NCBI RefSeq assembly: GCF_943734655.1
Contig: NC_071353.1
Coordinates: 145,992,043-146,056,042, forward strand
From: Sabethes cyaneus
Taxonomy: Eukaryota > Arthropoda > Insecta > Diptera > Culicidae
Reading direction: 5' to 3'
DNA length: 64,000 bases
Part shown: in pieces, positions 1-10,575 of the stretch
Layout of the letters: the number at the start of each line of letters is the position of its first letter
Position numbering within the stretch: the stretch's first letter is position 1
The notes under the pieces: model-generated
Told to the model about the DNA's origin: nothing
The model's input: the letters and a program-made list of their open reading frames with translations, nothing else
Database searches by the model: none
Position numbers and translations under genes: made by a program

Positions 1-1146
1 GTAGACAAACGGCCAGCTTTTCTGGTCCCATTTTAATAAGCTCCGCTCCGATGCCATCTTTTCCAGCTGACTTGTTGTTCTTTAGCTGCATGAAGGCCTC
101 CTTAACTTCGCCTATCGTTGGAGCTGGCACCTCTTCCCCGTTTGTTGCACCGTCGAAATCGCTTTCCCCGCCGCCATGGTTTTCCGCCTGTGCGCCATTC
201 AGGTGTTCGTCGAAGTGCTGCTTCCACCTATCGGTCACCTCACGATCGTCCGTTAGAATACTGCCAGTCTTATCCTGGCATCCCGGCTCGCGGCACAAAG
301 CCTTTGCGGGATCCGTTCAGTTTCTGTTGGAACTTTCGCGTTTCCTGAGAACGATGCAGTCGCTCCAACTCTGCATATTCCTGCTCTTTCAGGTAGTGCT
401 TTTTCTTCCGAAAGATTTCGTTTCGCTGCATCTTCTTCTGTTTGCGTCTTTCCACGTTTTGGCGTGTGGCACTGCGCATCTTAGCCGTCCCCGCAGCGTT
501 CTCCTCATCCTACATTCATCGTCAAACCAATCGTTCCGCTGATTCCGGGCCACATTGCCGATGGAGCTCTCCACTACACTGCTGATGGCTGTTTTGATAG
601 TGTTCCAACAGTCCTCGAGAGGGGCTTCGTCCAGCTCGTCCTCTTCCGGCAGCGCAACTTCGAGTGAATGCGCGTAGTTTGCGGCGACGTCTGGCTGCTT
701 CAGCCGCGCGAGATCTAACCGAGGCTGGCGTCGGTACCGAATGTTGTTCACAACAGAGAGTCTTGAGCGCATCTTAACCATCACTAGGTAGTGGTCCGAG
801 TTACGTTAGCGCTTCGATAGGATCTGACGTCGATAATGTCTGAAAAGTGCCGACTGTCGATCAAAACGTGGTCGATCTGTGATTCTGTCTGATTTGGTGA
901 CCTCCAGGTGTACTGGTGATGGATTCTGTGCTGGAAAAAGGTACTACGTACGGCTATATTCTTGCAGGCGGCAAAGTCGATGAGTCTTAGACCCATTTAA
1001 TTGGTCCGCTGGTGTGCACTGAACCTTCCAATCACCGGTTTGTATTCCTCCTCCTGGCCGACCTGAGCATTGAAATCCCCTATGACGAGATTGATATCAT
1101 GTTTTGGGCAGCGGTAGTATTCACTCTCCAACTGCGCGTAGAATTC
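1..1146 (-). mobile_element. Loner/RTE-like LINE fragment (end of endonuclease, linker, start of RT)
   Basis: Read on the minus strand, this encodes the C-terminal half of an AP-type endonuclease (VIGDFNAQVG near 1060-1090, then TWRSPNQTESQIDHVLID near 860-915), a linker, and the start of reverse transcriptase (LKNNKSAGKDGIGAELIKM near 30-105). Frameshifts and stops break it into pieces, so it is a relic. It runs off the left edge. The N-terminal half of the endonuclease lies at 3565-3953, on the far side of an inserted element. Clade is judged from motifs only; RTE and Loner are both possible. Confidence 0.8.
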
Positions 1147-1148
1147 AT

Positions 1149-3562
1149 CCCAAGGAACAATTTTTGCTTATTAAACTTTTAACCGACAGCTTTTATTCAG
1201 CATGTGCTTTATAGCTGCTTTTCAAGTATGTCTAAACACCTCTGTTCAATGCTTATCCAGTGGGTTTTGGAGAATTTAAACAGCACAGTGCTGGTTATGG
1301 GCGTGGAAGATGCGTTTGTATAACTGTTATGCAACGCATAGTAAAACGTTTATTCAGTACGTATAGATATGTTTATTAAACTACTGCTGATGGCACTGAA
1401 ACTACGTTTATTCCACAGCAGTTCAACATTTAAACAAGCAAAAAGAAAAATATATGTAGGAAGTATTTATATTATTTTGTGGGTTTCGTTATTTTCATGT
1501 CCATTTTTGTATTCATATTATTATTATGATTTATATGAGAGACTTAGTAGGAAATCATTGATTGTCTCAAAATTCATCTAGCGCGCCATTTTACTTTTTC
1601 ACTCATCCAGATTCGAACTTACATCCTGTGGGTCGGAAGCCGTCGACGAACGCATCTGAGATAATCTGACATATGACAGGCGCCGAGTTTTTAGCCGATG
1701 TAGATTTACAAGTTTAAGTTTGTCAAGCGAGTAACAAACCTCGGCTAAAAGATATTTAAGCGCTGAAGAGTAGCTTCTTAAATCATGTTAGGCACCTGCT
1801 GTACAAATTACGCTAGAAACCTTTATTCAGCACATATTAAACAGTTATAAACTATTTGTACTAGCTGCGAACAATGTTTGCGGCTGTTCATTTGTGATTA
1901 GTTAGCAGCAGGAGTGGTTCGTGCTAGTGCCGCAGAGGAGGATTACTTTTGTCATTCCGTCATCACCGATAGTCCGGAGCTTATTGCTGCTGTAACCCGC
2001 TCGCTGTCTGTGCACATCTAATTGTCATCGGGTCGGATTCAAGGTTTTTCATCCAAAAACACAGCAGCGGATGGTAGGAGAAGGAGTGGGGTTTTCGCGC
2101 AGCGGCAGCGGGAACTGGCCATACGATTGCGGCACTACCAGCAGTGGTGGCATCGCCACTGGATTCATCTCGTTTAGCGAATCCATTGCGAGTAACTCGA
2201 TTGAGTCGGTAGTATAAGTTTACTGTTGTATTAATCCACTTGCGAAGAAAATATTTCTGGGATATAATTTTTTTCTATTAATCTATCAAAAAAATAAAGT
2301 GGGAATAATATATATAAGAAGTATAAAGTGTAAAGTTCAAAGTGTCATTCAAGTTATTGGTGTTATTGGCTGCCATCAAGCAATTTTTATTTCACACCTG
2401 TTCTTAGTGATGCTGCTGCTGATACGTTTGTGTTTGTACTACAATTATTAGACTCTTATTAAAGACTTCCTCTTAGCAACGTTTGCGCAACATTCATTCC
2501 ACTCTTTCACCACACTTGCTCTCAACAATGCGGCTGATACGTTTGCGCAACGCTCATTCCACACTTATTCCACTTTTATTTCACACTTGCTGTCAGCAAT
2601 GCTGCTGACGAGCTGCTGATGCGTTTGCACAACGTTTATTAGACATGCATTTCCATGGTTGCCTTTAAGCAACCGGTATTCCACACCCGCTCTTAGCATT
2701 GCTGCTGATACGTTTCCGCAACATTAATTCTACTCTTATTCCATACCTATTCCACAGTTGTTTTAGTGATAACTTTCAGAGCGATAAATAAACAGAGTGT
2801 AAATTGTCGAAAATCTGAGTACTTTTTGTAGGTGTTTGATGGTGCTGTGTAAATCTACTACCCAGCGATTTGTATAGTGAACGATTTGGATTCGCAGGTC
2901 TAGTATACAATGATCCCGCAATGGAATCGTTGGTCCCAAGACCAAGTGTTTCTTCCCCACGGTTCTTTTGTTTGGCATTGTAAAGTATATTTTTGACGGA
3001 GCTATCGACGAAACGTACGAAATTGAGACATGTATCGTTTCCAGTTCTCCTGCTATACGAAATGTATGCGGTAGGATTTCGGAAAGTTTCTTCGTGCGAA
3101 TATAGTTTTTAAGGGCGAGAAGTGCTTTGTTTTCAAATTGAAAAAAGCTGAGTAATTTATTTGTTTCCTGACATGTGTAATAAAGAGGATCTAATAATAA
3201 TTTCGAAGTGTTGTTTATGTTATTGGTTGCCCTCAGGCGGCTCTTATTCCACCTCTCTTAGCGGTGCTGCTGATACGTTTGCACAGCGCTTATTCGACAT
3301 GCATTCTCTTCGATGCCTTTAAGCGACCAGTATTCCACACTTGCTTTTAGCGGTGCTGTTGATACAATTGTACAATGTTCAATCAACTCTTGTTCCACAC
3401 TAACATAACAACTGTAGATGTTGGTTAGAAGCTAGAAAAAATCTGGGATATGACGTTTACACAGCACGTACTTCAGTAAATTCGTTTATTCAGCACTGGA
3501 TGCTACTAGACAACTCTTATTCCACATCTAGTCTCTTAGGTGCTGCCGTTTTGTTCCTTGGG
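1149..3562. mobile_element. 2.4-kb TIR element inserted in LINE endonuclease
   Basis: The ends are perfect 12-bp inverted repeats (CCCAAGGAACAA at 1149-1160, TTGTTCCTTGGG at 3551-3562) flanked by AT on both sides (1147-1148, 3563-3564). Endonuclease coding on the minus strand stops at one edge after TDDDKD and resumes at the other with DEFYAQLE, so the junction is well placed. I see no transposase. The inside holds degenerate repeats around GCTGCTGATACGTTTGCGCA (for example near 2415, 2530, 2610, 2700, 3265) separated by TTATTCCACAC-like runs. The end sequence resembles that of the element at 32037-33038. Confidence 0.7.
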
Positions 3563-3953
3563 ATCCTTGTCGTCATCGGTACTTCTGAGGTGAGGGCTGT
3601 GCACCCTTGATTCTCAACCTGCACATTCGAAGATTGATTCGCCACCACCCATTCACCCGTTTCCGCATCTCGCCCATCACTATGAAAGCTGTACCCAGCT
3701 CGTGTGTGTTGCCGCAGCTCTGGTAGATGGTATGTCCATCTGTGAACGTACGTACCGTTGAGCTCTTCCAGCATACCTCCTGCACCGCTACGACATCGAA
3801 CTTGCGGCTCTTCAAAACGTCGGAGAGCACTCGAGTGCTCCCCTGGAAGTTGAGGGATCGGCAGTTCCACGTTCCGAGTTTCCAATCCATGGTCCTTTTT
3901 CGTCGCGTGGGTCTATTCCGATTGTTCCTTGTTCTCCGTTCCGTGCTTTAGTA
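3563..3953 (-). mobile_element. LINE endonuclease N-terminal fragment
   Basis: The minus strand encodes WKLGTWNCRSLNFQG from about 3887 downward, then VVAVQEVCWKSS and MCRLRIKG, the usual start of a Loner/RTE-like endonuclease. It continues in the LINE piece at 1-1146 once the 2.4-kb insertion is removed. A frameshift lies near 3590. Non-functional relic. Confidence 0.75.
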
Positions 3954-3964
3954 TTTTTCGTGGT

Positions 3965-4310
3965 GACGGCTTGCAAAGCCTGCTACAGCAACGGACCACC
4001 TATGCCAAGCTTATTCAGTTCGGCAATAGTGATTTGGTGGTTTAATTTGTTGAAAGCCGCGGAAAGATCAGTGTATATGACATCTGTTTGCGACCGACCG
4101 AGCTATTTATCACGCAGGATGTCAAGAGATTGGTAGTCGTGGAGCGCTTGGCGATAAACCCATGTTAGTTATCAGAGATGTACTGTTTGAAAAATGCAAA
4201 TACTGGTTCAAACACGACGAGCTTAAACAACTTCGAATACTAGTTTAGAGCAGAGATTCCTCGATAGTTATCTACGTGTTTCCTATTTCACTTGGTGATG
4301 ACCCGAGAAA
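3965..4310 (-). mobile_element. CR1-like reverse transcriptase fragment
   Basis: On the minus strand, broken frames encode pieces of an RT palm and fingers region: a YRGISAL-like block near 4260-4280, HGF-A-K-RST near 4130-4160, and a YTDLSAAF/NHQI-like block near 4020-4080. The order matches the better-preserved CR1-like element at 60709-63666. Short and heavily mutated. Confidence 0.6.
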
Positions 4311-4449
4311 AATGTTAAAAATTCTAGTGGATAATTGCTAGCTGTATACAACACAATGTTGTTCAGAATTATTTACATGATTTCCATTTTAACAATTGAA
4401 AAAATTGATGAAATCAGGCCTCGCTGCTTTGGAATGGACCGTTACATAA

Positions 4450-5460
4450 TGTTCCAAACGACTTGACTGCCAGTAGGCCGATTGTTTACGGAGGTTTCGA
4501 TCAACCGGGCTCTTTTGAACCAATAAAATCTCCAGGTTCGAATGGTATTCTACCCCTTTTCCTACATCGATGCTATCATGTACGAGCTGATCGCGAGTTT
4601 CACTTTGGGACATATCTCGGATTGCTTAAGAGGGGACCCTACTCTGGAAAGTTGGAAAAATCGAATTTTATTTTTTTGTATTTTCGAGACGCCTACACCT
4701 TCAAAAATGTCATGCTAAACGGATTTTTTTTATATCTCAATTTTTTATGAGTTTTAATTTGAGATTTTAGATGAAAAAACACCTTTCTTTTGGAAAAACT
4801 GCCGCCATTTTCGAATTTTCAAAAACCGCTACGTAACAGTTCAGGTATTAACCTAAAGCTTCAAAATCATCCTTGAAATCCGTTTTACGATACTCCGTTG
4901 GTTCCCGGCACGTACCGCCAGCAAGGAACTATTTTGTAGAGGGCATTCACGCGCCCTCCTGCCACCGGCATAATAATCACTCTTCTGGTATCCAAAATAT
5001 ACAAGATATATCTTCAAATATACTTTAATCAACAACCAAAATACCCCACCACTTAACTATAATTCTAGCATCTGAAAAAAATTTACGAAAATCTATTATT
5101 TTTCGGTCTTCCAGAGTAGGGTCCTTCCTTAAATATCAAGACGGCACTTTGTGCTTTCCAAGATATTGAGGGTGCTTTCGATGACACGACCTTCACTACG
5201 GTTATTAGCGCTCTCTTTCCGTTTTGAAAAGGAATCGACCACACTTCAGTAAGCTAGACTCAAGCAATGCTTTCGAGCAGAGAAATCATAGCATCATTGG
5301 GAGATACGTCGGTCACGATCTCGGAGATCTCCTCTCACCCTTGATTTCGTCACTGGAGGCCGACGTGGGATTGAATAACTCTAGTACAGAACGTTGTGCA
5401 TTGTGCTACCGCCGCAACGATCGGTATGAACAGTTCATCGGTGTCGTCTGGACCTGACTT
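4450..5460 (+). mobile_element. Decayed I/Jockey-type RT fragment (split)
   Basis: The plus strand has FEPIKSPGSNGILPLFL (about 4513-4563), typical of the start of I/Jockey-group RT. Further on, a DIEGAFDDTTFTTVIS-like catalytic block near 5165-5215 and DLLSPLISSLEADVG near 5320-5370 follow in another frame. The two parts are separated by the TTAA element at 4630-5128. Several stops; a relic. Confidence 0.65.
4630..5128. mobile_element. TTAA-flanked MITE (piggyBac-like target site)
   Basis: The sequence GGACCCTACTCTGGAA occurs near the left end (4634-4650) and inverted near the right end (5109-5124). The outer flanks are TTAA at 4626-4629 and 5129-5132. The element is 499 bp, AT-rich and non-coding. 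It splits a LINE RT relic, whose coding resumes after it. TTAA duplication is characteristic of piggyBac-type transposition; no transposase is present. Confidence 0.75.
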
Positions 5461-5544
5461 CTGAGCACCATCAGTCGTTTGCAGCCAGCTGAATAAGCAT
5501 GTTTTGAGCAATACTCAATAATCAGCAATACTTTGTACTCATCG
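5461..5544. other. Degraded LINE remainder
   Basis: Short stretch between the RT relic and the SINE. Nothing recognisable beyond eroded LINE-like sequence. Confidence 0.3.
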
Positions 5545-5747
5545 AATCGGCCTCCCAGTTGGCTTCGAGGTATGACGCTGGCCTAATAAGCCAGTCGTCG
5601 TTAGAGTCAATAGGATCGTAGCAACTGGCCCTACAATTGTCCTGTACTCTAACAGCTGGCTGCGAAGTTTGTCGTATATAAAAACAGGTCAGGTTTCGAT
5701 AATGGAATGTAGCACCTATAGGTTTGCCTATAGGCTTTGCTTTGCCA
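5545..5747 (+). mobile_element. tRNA-derived SINE
   Basis: The head has a tRNA-like D arm (CCAGTTGGCTTCGAGGT) and an anticodon-like arm: CTGGC, seven-base loop CTAATAA, GCCAG. The expected TTCGAGTC box B is eroded. A body with GTATATAAAAACAG follows, and the element ends in GCTTTGCTTTGCC at about 5735-5747, a simple-repeat tail as in mosquito SINEs. Isoleucine-type ancestry (loop triplet AAT) is an inference. Confidence 0.6.
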
Positions 5748-6134
5748 CCGTACCAGGCAAATTTTGCACAGCCGACGACGTAGTATTTATCATTCTTAGA
5801 ACTTAAAAGTTCATCTACTCTGTCAATGCAGGGCTCTTGCTTTATCCAGGTATAACTTCTTCGGAAATTTACTTACTTTATAGGTACCGCCCATATCGGG
5901 TAAAGCCCATATCCTAAAAAGTCATTGATTTAATTAACCCTGTAGTACCGAATTCTGCCCAGTCCGTAAAATGCGTACAGCAATCGGAGCCTGCCCCAAA
6001 AGGCAATGATTAAAACTGTTACAGTGGCCTTTAGTGCCCTTTTGACGTACAAAAAAAAGGTCTCGCTGCTTAATCTGACTCTCCCTTATGGAGGAAGTAA
6101 ATACTTTTTTTTATCTAAACAAATGAAAACCCAC
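5748..6134. other. Spacer downstream of orphan first exon
   Basis: This would be the start of the intron of the minus-strand gene at 6427-6135. It contains no finger exon and no recognised repeat. The first bases after the donor resemble the intron starts of paralogues B and C (TTAGATAAAAAA-like). Confidence 0.4.
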
Positions 6135-6427
6135 CTGGAAGTTTTAACTACAGTCCCAGCAACATCAGCTGCAAGCTCCGAAGTAGTCGTTTCTGTTTTA
6201 TCGCCTTTACCAGTGTTGTCTTCTGCAGTTTCTTGTTTTGGGACGCCCAAACCGTCCAGTGTAACCTTACTGGAACTTTGGCCATTGATAGTCGTGACTA
6301 GCGGTTCACTTTCGGTACCCGTCAGGGTATCGTTAATCATAACTTCTTCCACTTTTATCGAAGTGATATCCTCCTCTTTTATTGAAACAAATTCTTCAAT
6401 TTTCATATCCATCTCCATATTCAGCAC
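6135..6427 (-). CDS. Zinc-finger gene A, first coding exon only
   Basis: The exon encodes about 97 residues starting MLNMEMDMKIEEFVSIKEED. It is paralogous to the first exons at 26359-26627 and 34980-35269, sharing the core SIK-EE-T-SIKVEE followed by an acidic, Ser/Thr-rich tail. A donor CAG|GTGGGT ends it at 6135 in phase 2, the phase used by both paralogues. About 300 bp upstream (6440-6760) also match the region upstream of gene B. No finger exon is found on the minus strand between 6133 and 1; only TE relics are there. It is either a gene with an intron of more than 6 kb or an orphan exon after loss of its partner. No zinc finger lies in this exon. Confidence 0.6.
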
Positions 6428-6760
6428 ACTCCCAAAAACAAACAGTAGTCTACAGTTACGAAGGCGGAGAATCTTTTTGATTTGACTAACGCACTATATT
6501 AATTGCCTGCCGGCAATCGTAAAAGTGTTTCTCAATTTCTAAACATTTCGTGTTTTATCCTAAGCACCAGCACTACAAGGATATTGATTTCACCGGGAAG
6601 CACAAGAAGTTTTTGACTTTTGACATAAACTTTGCTTGTATCAAGCTAGGCGAAAAAATCGAGAAAACCTTTTCAGCAGATAAAATATTAGGGTTGCCGA
6701 CAATTGCAAAAAAAAAAGTCGTTAGCCAAGAAACGAACCAAGCTGAAAGCGACATCTGTT
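6428..6760 (-). promoter_or_regulatory. Upstream region shared by genes A and B
   Basis: Reverse-complemented, this resembles 26020-26358 upstream of gene B; for example GGCAACCCTA, then TCTGCTGA, then TTTTTTCGCCTAGCTTGA occur in the same order. Conservation upstream of two paralogous first exons suggests promoter or 5' UTR sequence. No clear TATA box is assigned. Confidence 0.45.
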
Positions 6761-7077
6761 AGCAGCTATACCTAAGTAAACAGGTTAAACGAGAAAAAAC
6801 CGGTTTAAAAAGAAAATGAACGTAAGTTTAAACAATACGATGCTGCCAAAATTACTTAATTTATTTGTTTTATTTGTTACCAGAGAAGGAGTTTGTATAT
6901 AAAGGTAAACCTGGGTAAACCAAGCATAGGTACTCTGTAACAGAATAACGTATACTGTAAAAACAATGAATCATGTTTCTTTCATACCTCATTTCGTGCG
7001 CAATAAAATAATAATGTTTTGACATACAACGCTTTAAATCTAAATTTTATTACTGCTACACCTGGCTAAGACAACCA
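6761..7077. other. AT-rich spacer
   Basis: No gene or repeat recognised. It separates the gene A upstream region from the 176-bp tandem repeats. Confidence 0.3.
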
Positions 7078-7705
7078 ACATGTGCAGTGCCGCCTTCAAC
7101 GAAAGGGGAGGAGGGGAACGAAAGGGGAGGGAAGCCGAGTTAATTAACTTTTTCCGAGAAAATTGTTAGCCGATCCGTATACTTGAAAAAGTTATCTGAA
7201 AATTTTTATATGAAACATGAAAAAACAAATTAATGGGACCCTGCCGGATTCGTTGCAAATACCCTGGGCCTCCACCATGTGCAATGCCGCCTTCAACGAA
7301 AGGGGAGGAGCCGAGTTAATTAACTTTTTCCGAGAAAATTGTTAGCCGATCCGTATACTTGAAAAAGTTATCTGAAAATTTTTATATGAAACATGAAAAA
7401 ACACATTAATGGGACCCTGCCGGATTCGTTGCATATACCCTGGGCCTCCATCATGTGCAATGCCGCCTTCAACGAAAGGGGAGGAGCCGAGTTAATTAAC
7501 TTTTTCCGAGAAAATTGTTAGCCGATCCGTATACTTGAAAAAGTTATCTGAAAATTTTTATATGAAACATGAAAAAACACATTAATGGGACCCTGCCGGA
7601 TTTGTTGCATATACCCTGGGCCTCCATCATGTGCAATGCCGCCTTCAATGAAAGGGGAGGAGCCGAGTTAATTAACTTTTTCCGAGAAAATTGTTAGCCG
7701 ACACA
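7078..7705. repeat. 176-bp tandem repeat, about 3.5 copies
   Basis: The marker ATGTGCARTGCCGCC recurs at 7080, 7277, 7453 and 7629. Spacing is 176 bp except in the first unit, which carries 21 extra bases of AACGAAAGGGGAGG-type sequence. Each unit contains AAGGGGAGG, a TTAATTAACTTTTTCCGAG block and GACCCTGCCGGATT. A single inverted copy lies at about 25222-25410 in the opposite arm. Confidence 0.85.
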
Positions 7706-9266
7706 CCTGTTATTTAACATTTGGCTTCGGTTAAGAAAAGGCCTCTTCCAGCCTCCAAAAATTGATTCACTTTTAAACATTGCAGTTTTCTGTCAGTTCG
7801 TTAGCTAAGAAACCTACCAGTTTTGTGGCGACATCTATAAGACTTTTGCCGAATTATGCTAAACCGAACCGGTTAAGTTTGTTCAGTATAACTGATAGTA
7901 AAAAAAATCAACATGAAAGCGACATCTGCAAGTTCAGCATCCATCGACGTACAATGAATGGTCACGTGTTTACCTGAGAGAGAGAGTCGCGAAGACGGTT
8001 TTCTTTTTCTTATTCTTTGACAGTTCTTATTCTTCTTATGTTTGTGTTCATTTTCGGGCTGTGTTGGTACAGCCAACGTAATGAAGTTTTAGGGACTTCT
8101 TTTTTAGCGAAACTCCGTTTTAGGTTAGAAGTTTGCTTTTAAGCTGTAATTTCAATTTTAGTTTTACAAATTAGGAATATGATTGATTTTAAAGTGTATT
8201 TTTAACTTACATTTCTAGTCCTTTTAACATGTTGTCTGCTGTCCAACTTTAGATTAATATTTTATGTAATTTTATAAGAAAATGTGTTTTAATAACTGTT
8301 AAACGTGGCAAGTTCTATCTGTTTGTGGTTTTACAATGTATGTGTATATGAATGTCTAAATTGTCATTGCTTGTCAGTTATCTAGTCGTTCGTGTAGTAA
8401 CTCCAGTGGTAACGTTCGTTACGCCTTTTGGCATTTTAACCCTCTATCGCCGAAGCTGTTCGGAACAGGCTGACTGTTCAAGCGCGTGCGTGAACTCTAC
8501 ATCGGACGTGAAAAGTGCGTGTCTTGCAGTGACATTTTTTGGTGCTAGTTGGTCTATGGGACATCAGCTTTTGCAAAAATACTGTATGCAACATACGATA
8601 AATCAGAAGCGCATAGTTAATTGCATGTAAAATGACACGTTATGAGTATAGTTACTATATATATAGTTCGGCGGATAGAAAACCAGGCGAATTGGCATCC
8701 CTGATTCATGAAATTAAATTTGAAATTATGGTGAAATGTGCAGGTTTTGACGTAGGACTACGTCTTTGTTTACTATACTGGGACTGGGTAGCACTTTGTA
8801 AAAACGAGAAATAGAAGTGTAACGTTTGAATGAAATATTTCAAACGCTAATAGCTACTATACTACTGAACGAAACATAACAGTTAATATGTCGTTGGATA
8901 GATAAAATGTCCAGCAATTTTATAGTAACATACTAATAATAATTTTTTATACGCTAAATAGTGAAAATGTGTGTAAAGATTCAAGGTCAAATTTTTCCAT
9001 ACATTTCCCTTGTTATCGCCTAGCTTCACAGGCACGGACGACAATTAGATACACCAAAGGATTTGGATCCAAATGATAACCTTGAGACCACTTTGTAAGC
9101 CACACCCCTTTTCCAATCCAATCGGCAACATCGATGGCTATTGACGGCAACACCGGTCCCAAAGACAAGCAAAATCAGAGGGCAATGGCCAACGTGAATC
9201 CCACACGATGCACTTAACATTACATTTTGCATTATCCCCATCGCAGACATGCGAAATTGTTCGATA

Positions 9267-9490
9267 GCTTGCTCAATCAGTGTCGGACAATCATTTAAGC
9301 AGCAGCAGCCGATATGGTTTCCCCCACCACCTACACTAGCTTACAAGCAGCAGCGGCAGTGCCAGTGACTATAAAATGGTACTCTTGGTTCGCCGTCTGC
9401 ACATTCATCGCACAATCGCACTGACGGACGGTCAGCATTTACCATCGACAGCTATTGGTGGCGAAAGCAACGGCATTTGGCGGCAAACAC
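9267..9490 (+). repeat. TATA-bearing direct repeat, copy 1
   Basis: About 220 bp repeated at 9806-10030 with few differences. Each copy contains GCAGCAGCGGCAGTGCCAG, then GACTATAAAATGG, then TCATCGCACAATCGCACTG. The TATA box is at 9370-9376. It looks like a duplicated Pol II core promoter; promoter function is inferred. Confidence 0.7.
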
Positions 9491-9805
9491 CAGCGATCGG
9501 AGCCAACAACGATAGCAATCGGGAGGTAACGATAGCATTTTTGGCGGCTATTGGAGGCAAATCCAAGGACCTTTGCGGCATCTAATGTCATTTTCGATGA
9601 CAATTCGAGGCACCCAATAGCATTTTGGCGGTTATTTTCGCAAACCAACAGCAAATGGAAGCAAATCGACTGACGGGCAGCAGCAAATTCAGCAGTAGGC
9701 CGTTGTGGTCTTAAACAGTTCTTATAAGAACTAGAGTAATTGAAGAATGAAAAGAATTTTCTTCACTTTTCTAAATGGTTAACGTTTCAACGTTCCATGG
9801 AAAAT

Positions 9806-10030
9806 GCTTGCTCATTCAGCGTCGGATAATCATTCGAGCAGCAGCAGCAATTGATCTGGTTTCCCCCACCACCTCACTAGCTTACAAGCAGCAGCGGCAG
9901 TGCCAGTGACTATAAAATGGTACTCTTGGTTCGCCGTCTGCTCATTCATCGCACAATCGCACTGACGGACGGTCAGCATTTACCATCGACAGCTATTGGT
10001 GGCGAAACCAACGGCATTTAGCGGCAAGAC
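9806..10030 (+). repeat. TATA-bearing direct repeat, copy 2
   Basis: Second copy of the segment at 9267-9490, TATA box at 9911-9917. It lies about 300 bp upstream of the candidate exon starting at 10326 and 65 bp upstream of the stem-loop at 10095. Confidence 0.7.
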
Positions 10031-10094
10031 CGGTTATTGGTGGCAACACCGATTGTTGACTGCACTGAAGAGGTTGATGTTACTTGTAACCAAT

Positions 10095-10110
10095 GGCCCT
10101 TTTAAGGGCC
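10095..10110 (+). promoter_or_regulatory. Histone-type 3' stem-loop match
   Basis: GGCCCTTTTAAGGGCC forms a 6-bp stem with loop TTTA, matching the replication-dependent histone mRNA hairpin pattern (stem GGYYYT/ARRRCC, four-base U-rich loop). Upstream is CCAAT and downstream GCAAAC, only loosely like the usual A-rich flanks. No histone coding sequence is next to it, so it may be a captured relic or chance. Confidence 0.35.
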
Positions 10111-10325
10111 GCAAACTAATTAAATGAAGCATAATCAGAATTTATCTCAAATGTGCAAAATGGTTTTGATTATTATTTGTAACCAACGGCCAGAAACTAT
10201 TTGAAGGAAGTTGGTTCAAATATCAAACTACGCATAACATATTTATTACAATGATCTGTGGGCTGGCCATTCATTGCTATTTCAACCTTTGTGAAATACA
10301 GTAGTGATTTGTTAAAGAATTCGCT

Positions 10326-10575
10326 ATGTCTAAATGGTTGCAGGCGTTATATTTACGTAACCACCGTAAACGTATTCGTGAACAAGTGGCTGGTGTAGTA
10401 ATTGAACCAAGGATATCCTTAACAGGAGCAGAGCGTACTAGATTATCACGCAAACGAAAGCGTGAGAGTGCTTCTAGTTCGGCAGGTGAAGTTGCAAGTT
10501 TGTCGCACGAAGAGGCATCGCCCGCAGATATCAATCCATCGCATACCGTTATAATTCCGTCACATGAAATGACAG
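10326..10575 (+). CDS. Candidate first exon inside nested element
   Basis: An open frame from ATG at 10326 encodes a basic, Arg-rich peptide (LYLRNHRKRIREQ; LTGAERTRLSRKRKRES), then a Ser-rich segment. It ends at a strong donor ACAG|GTAAGC at 10575. The AERTRLSRKRKR motif resembles basic N-termini of some insect transposon-encoded proteins. No downstream exon was identified. It probably belongs to the transposon, not the host. I do not recognise the family. Confidence 0.4.

Noticed and set aside
51..542. 163-codon plus-strand ORF
   Set aside because: Antisense shadow of the LINE linker and RT start encoded on the minus strand.
1369..1581. 70-codon AT-rich ORF
   Set aside because: Lies inside the non-coding repeat ladder of the 2.4-kb TIR element; hydrophobic composition comes from AT-rich sequence, no homology seen.
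5545..5640. Functional tRNA gene
   Set aside because: Only D-arm and anticodon-arm likeness; box B is eroded and a SINE body and tail follow.
7078..7705. Possible CRISPR-like array
   Set aside because: Units are head-to-tail 176-bp tandem repeats with no short repeat/unique spacer alternation, in a eukaryotic sequence.
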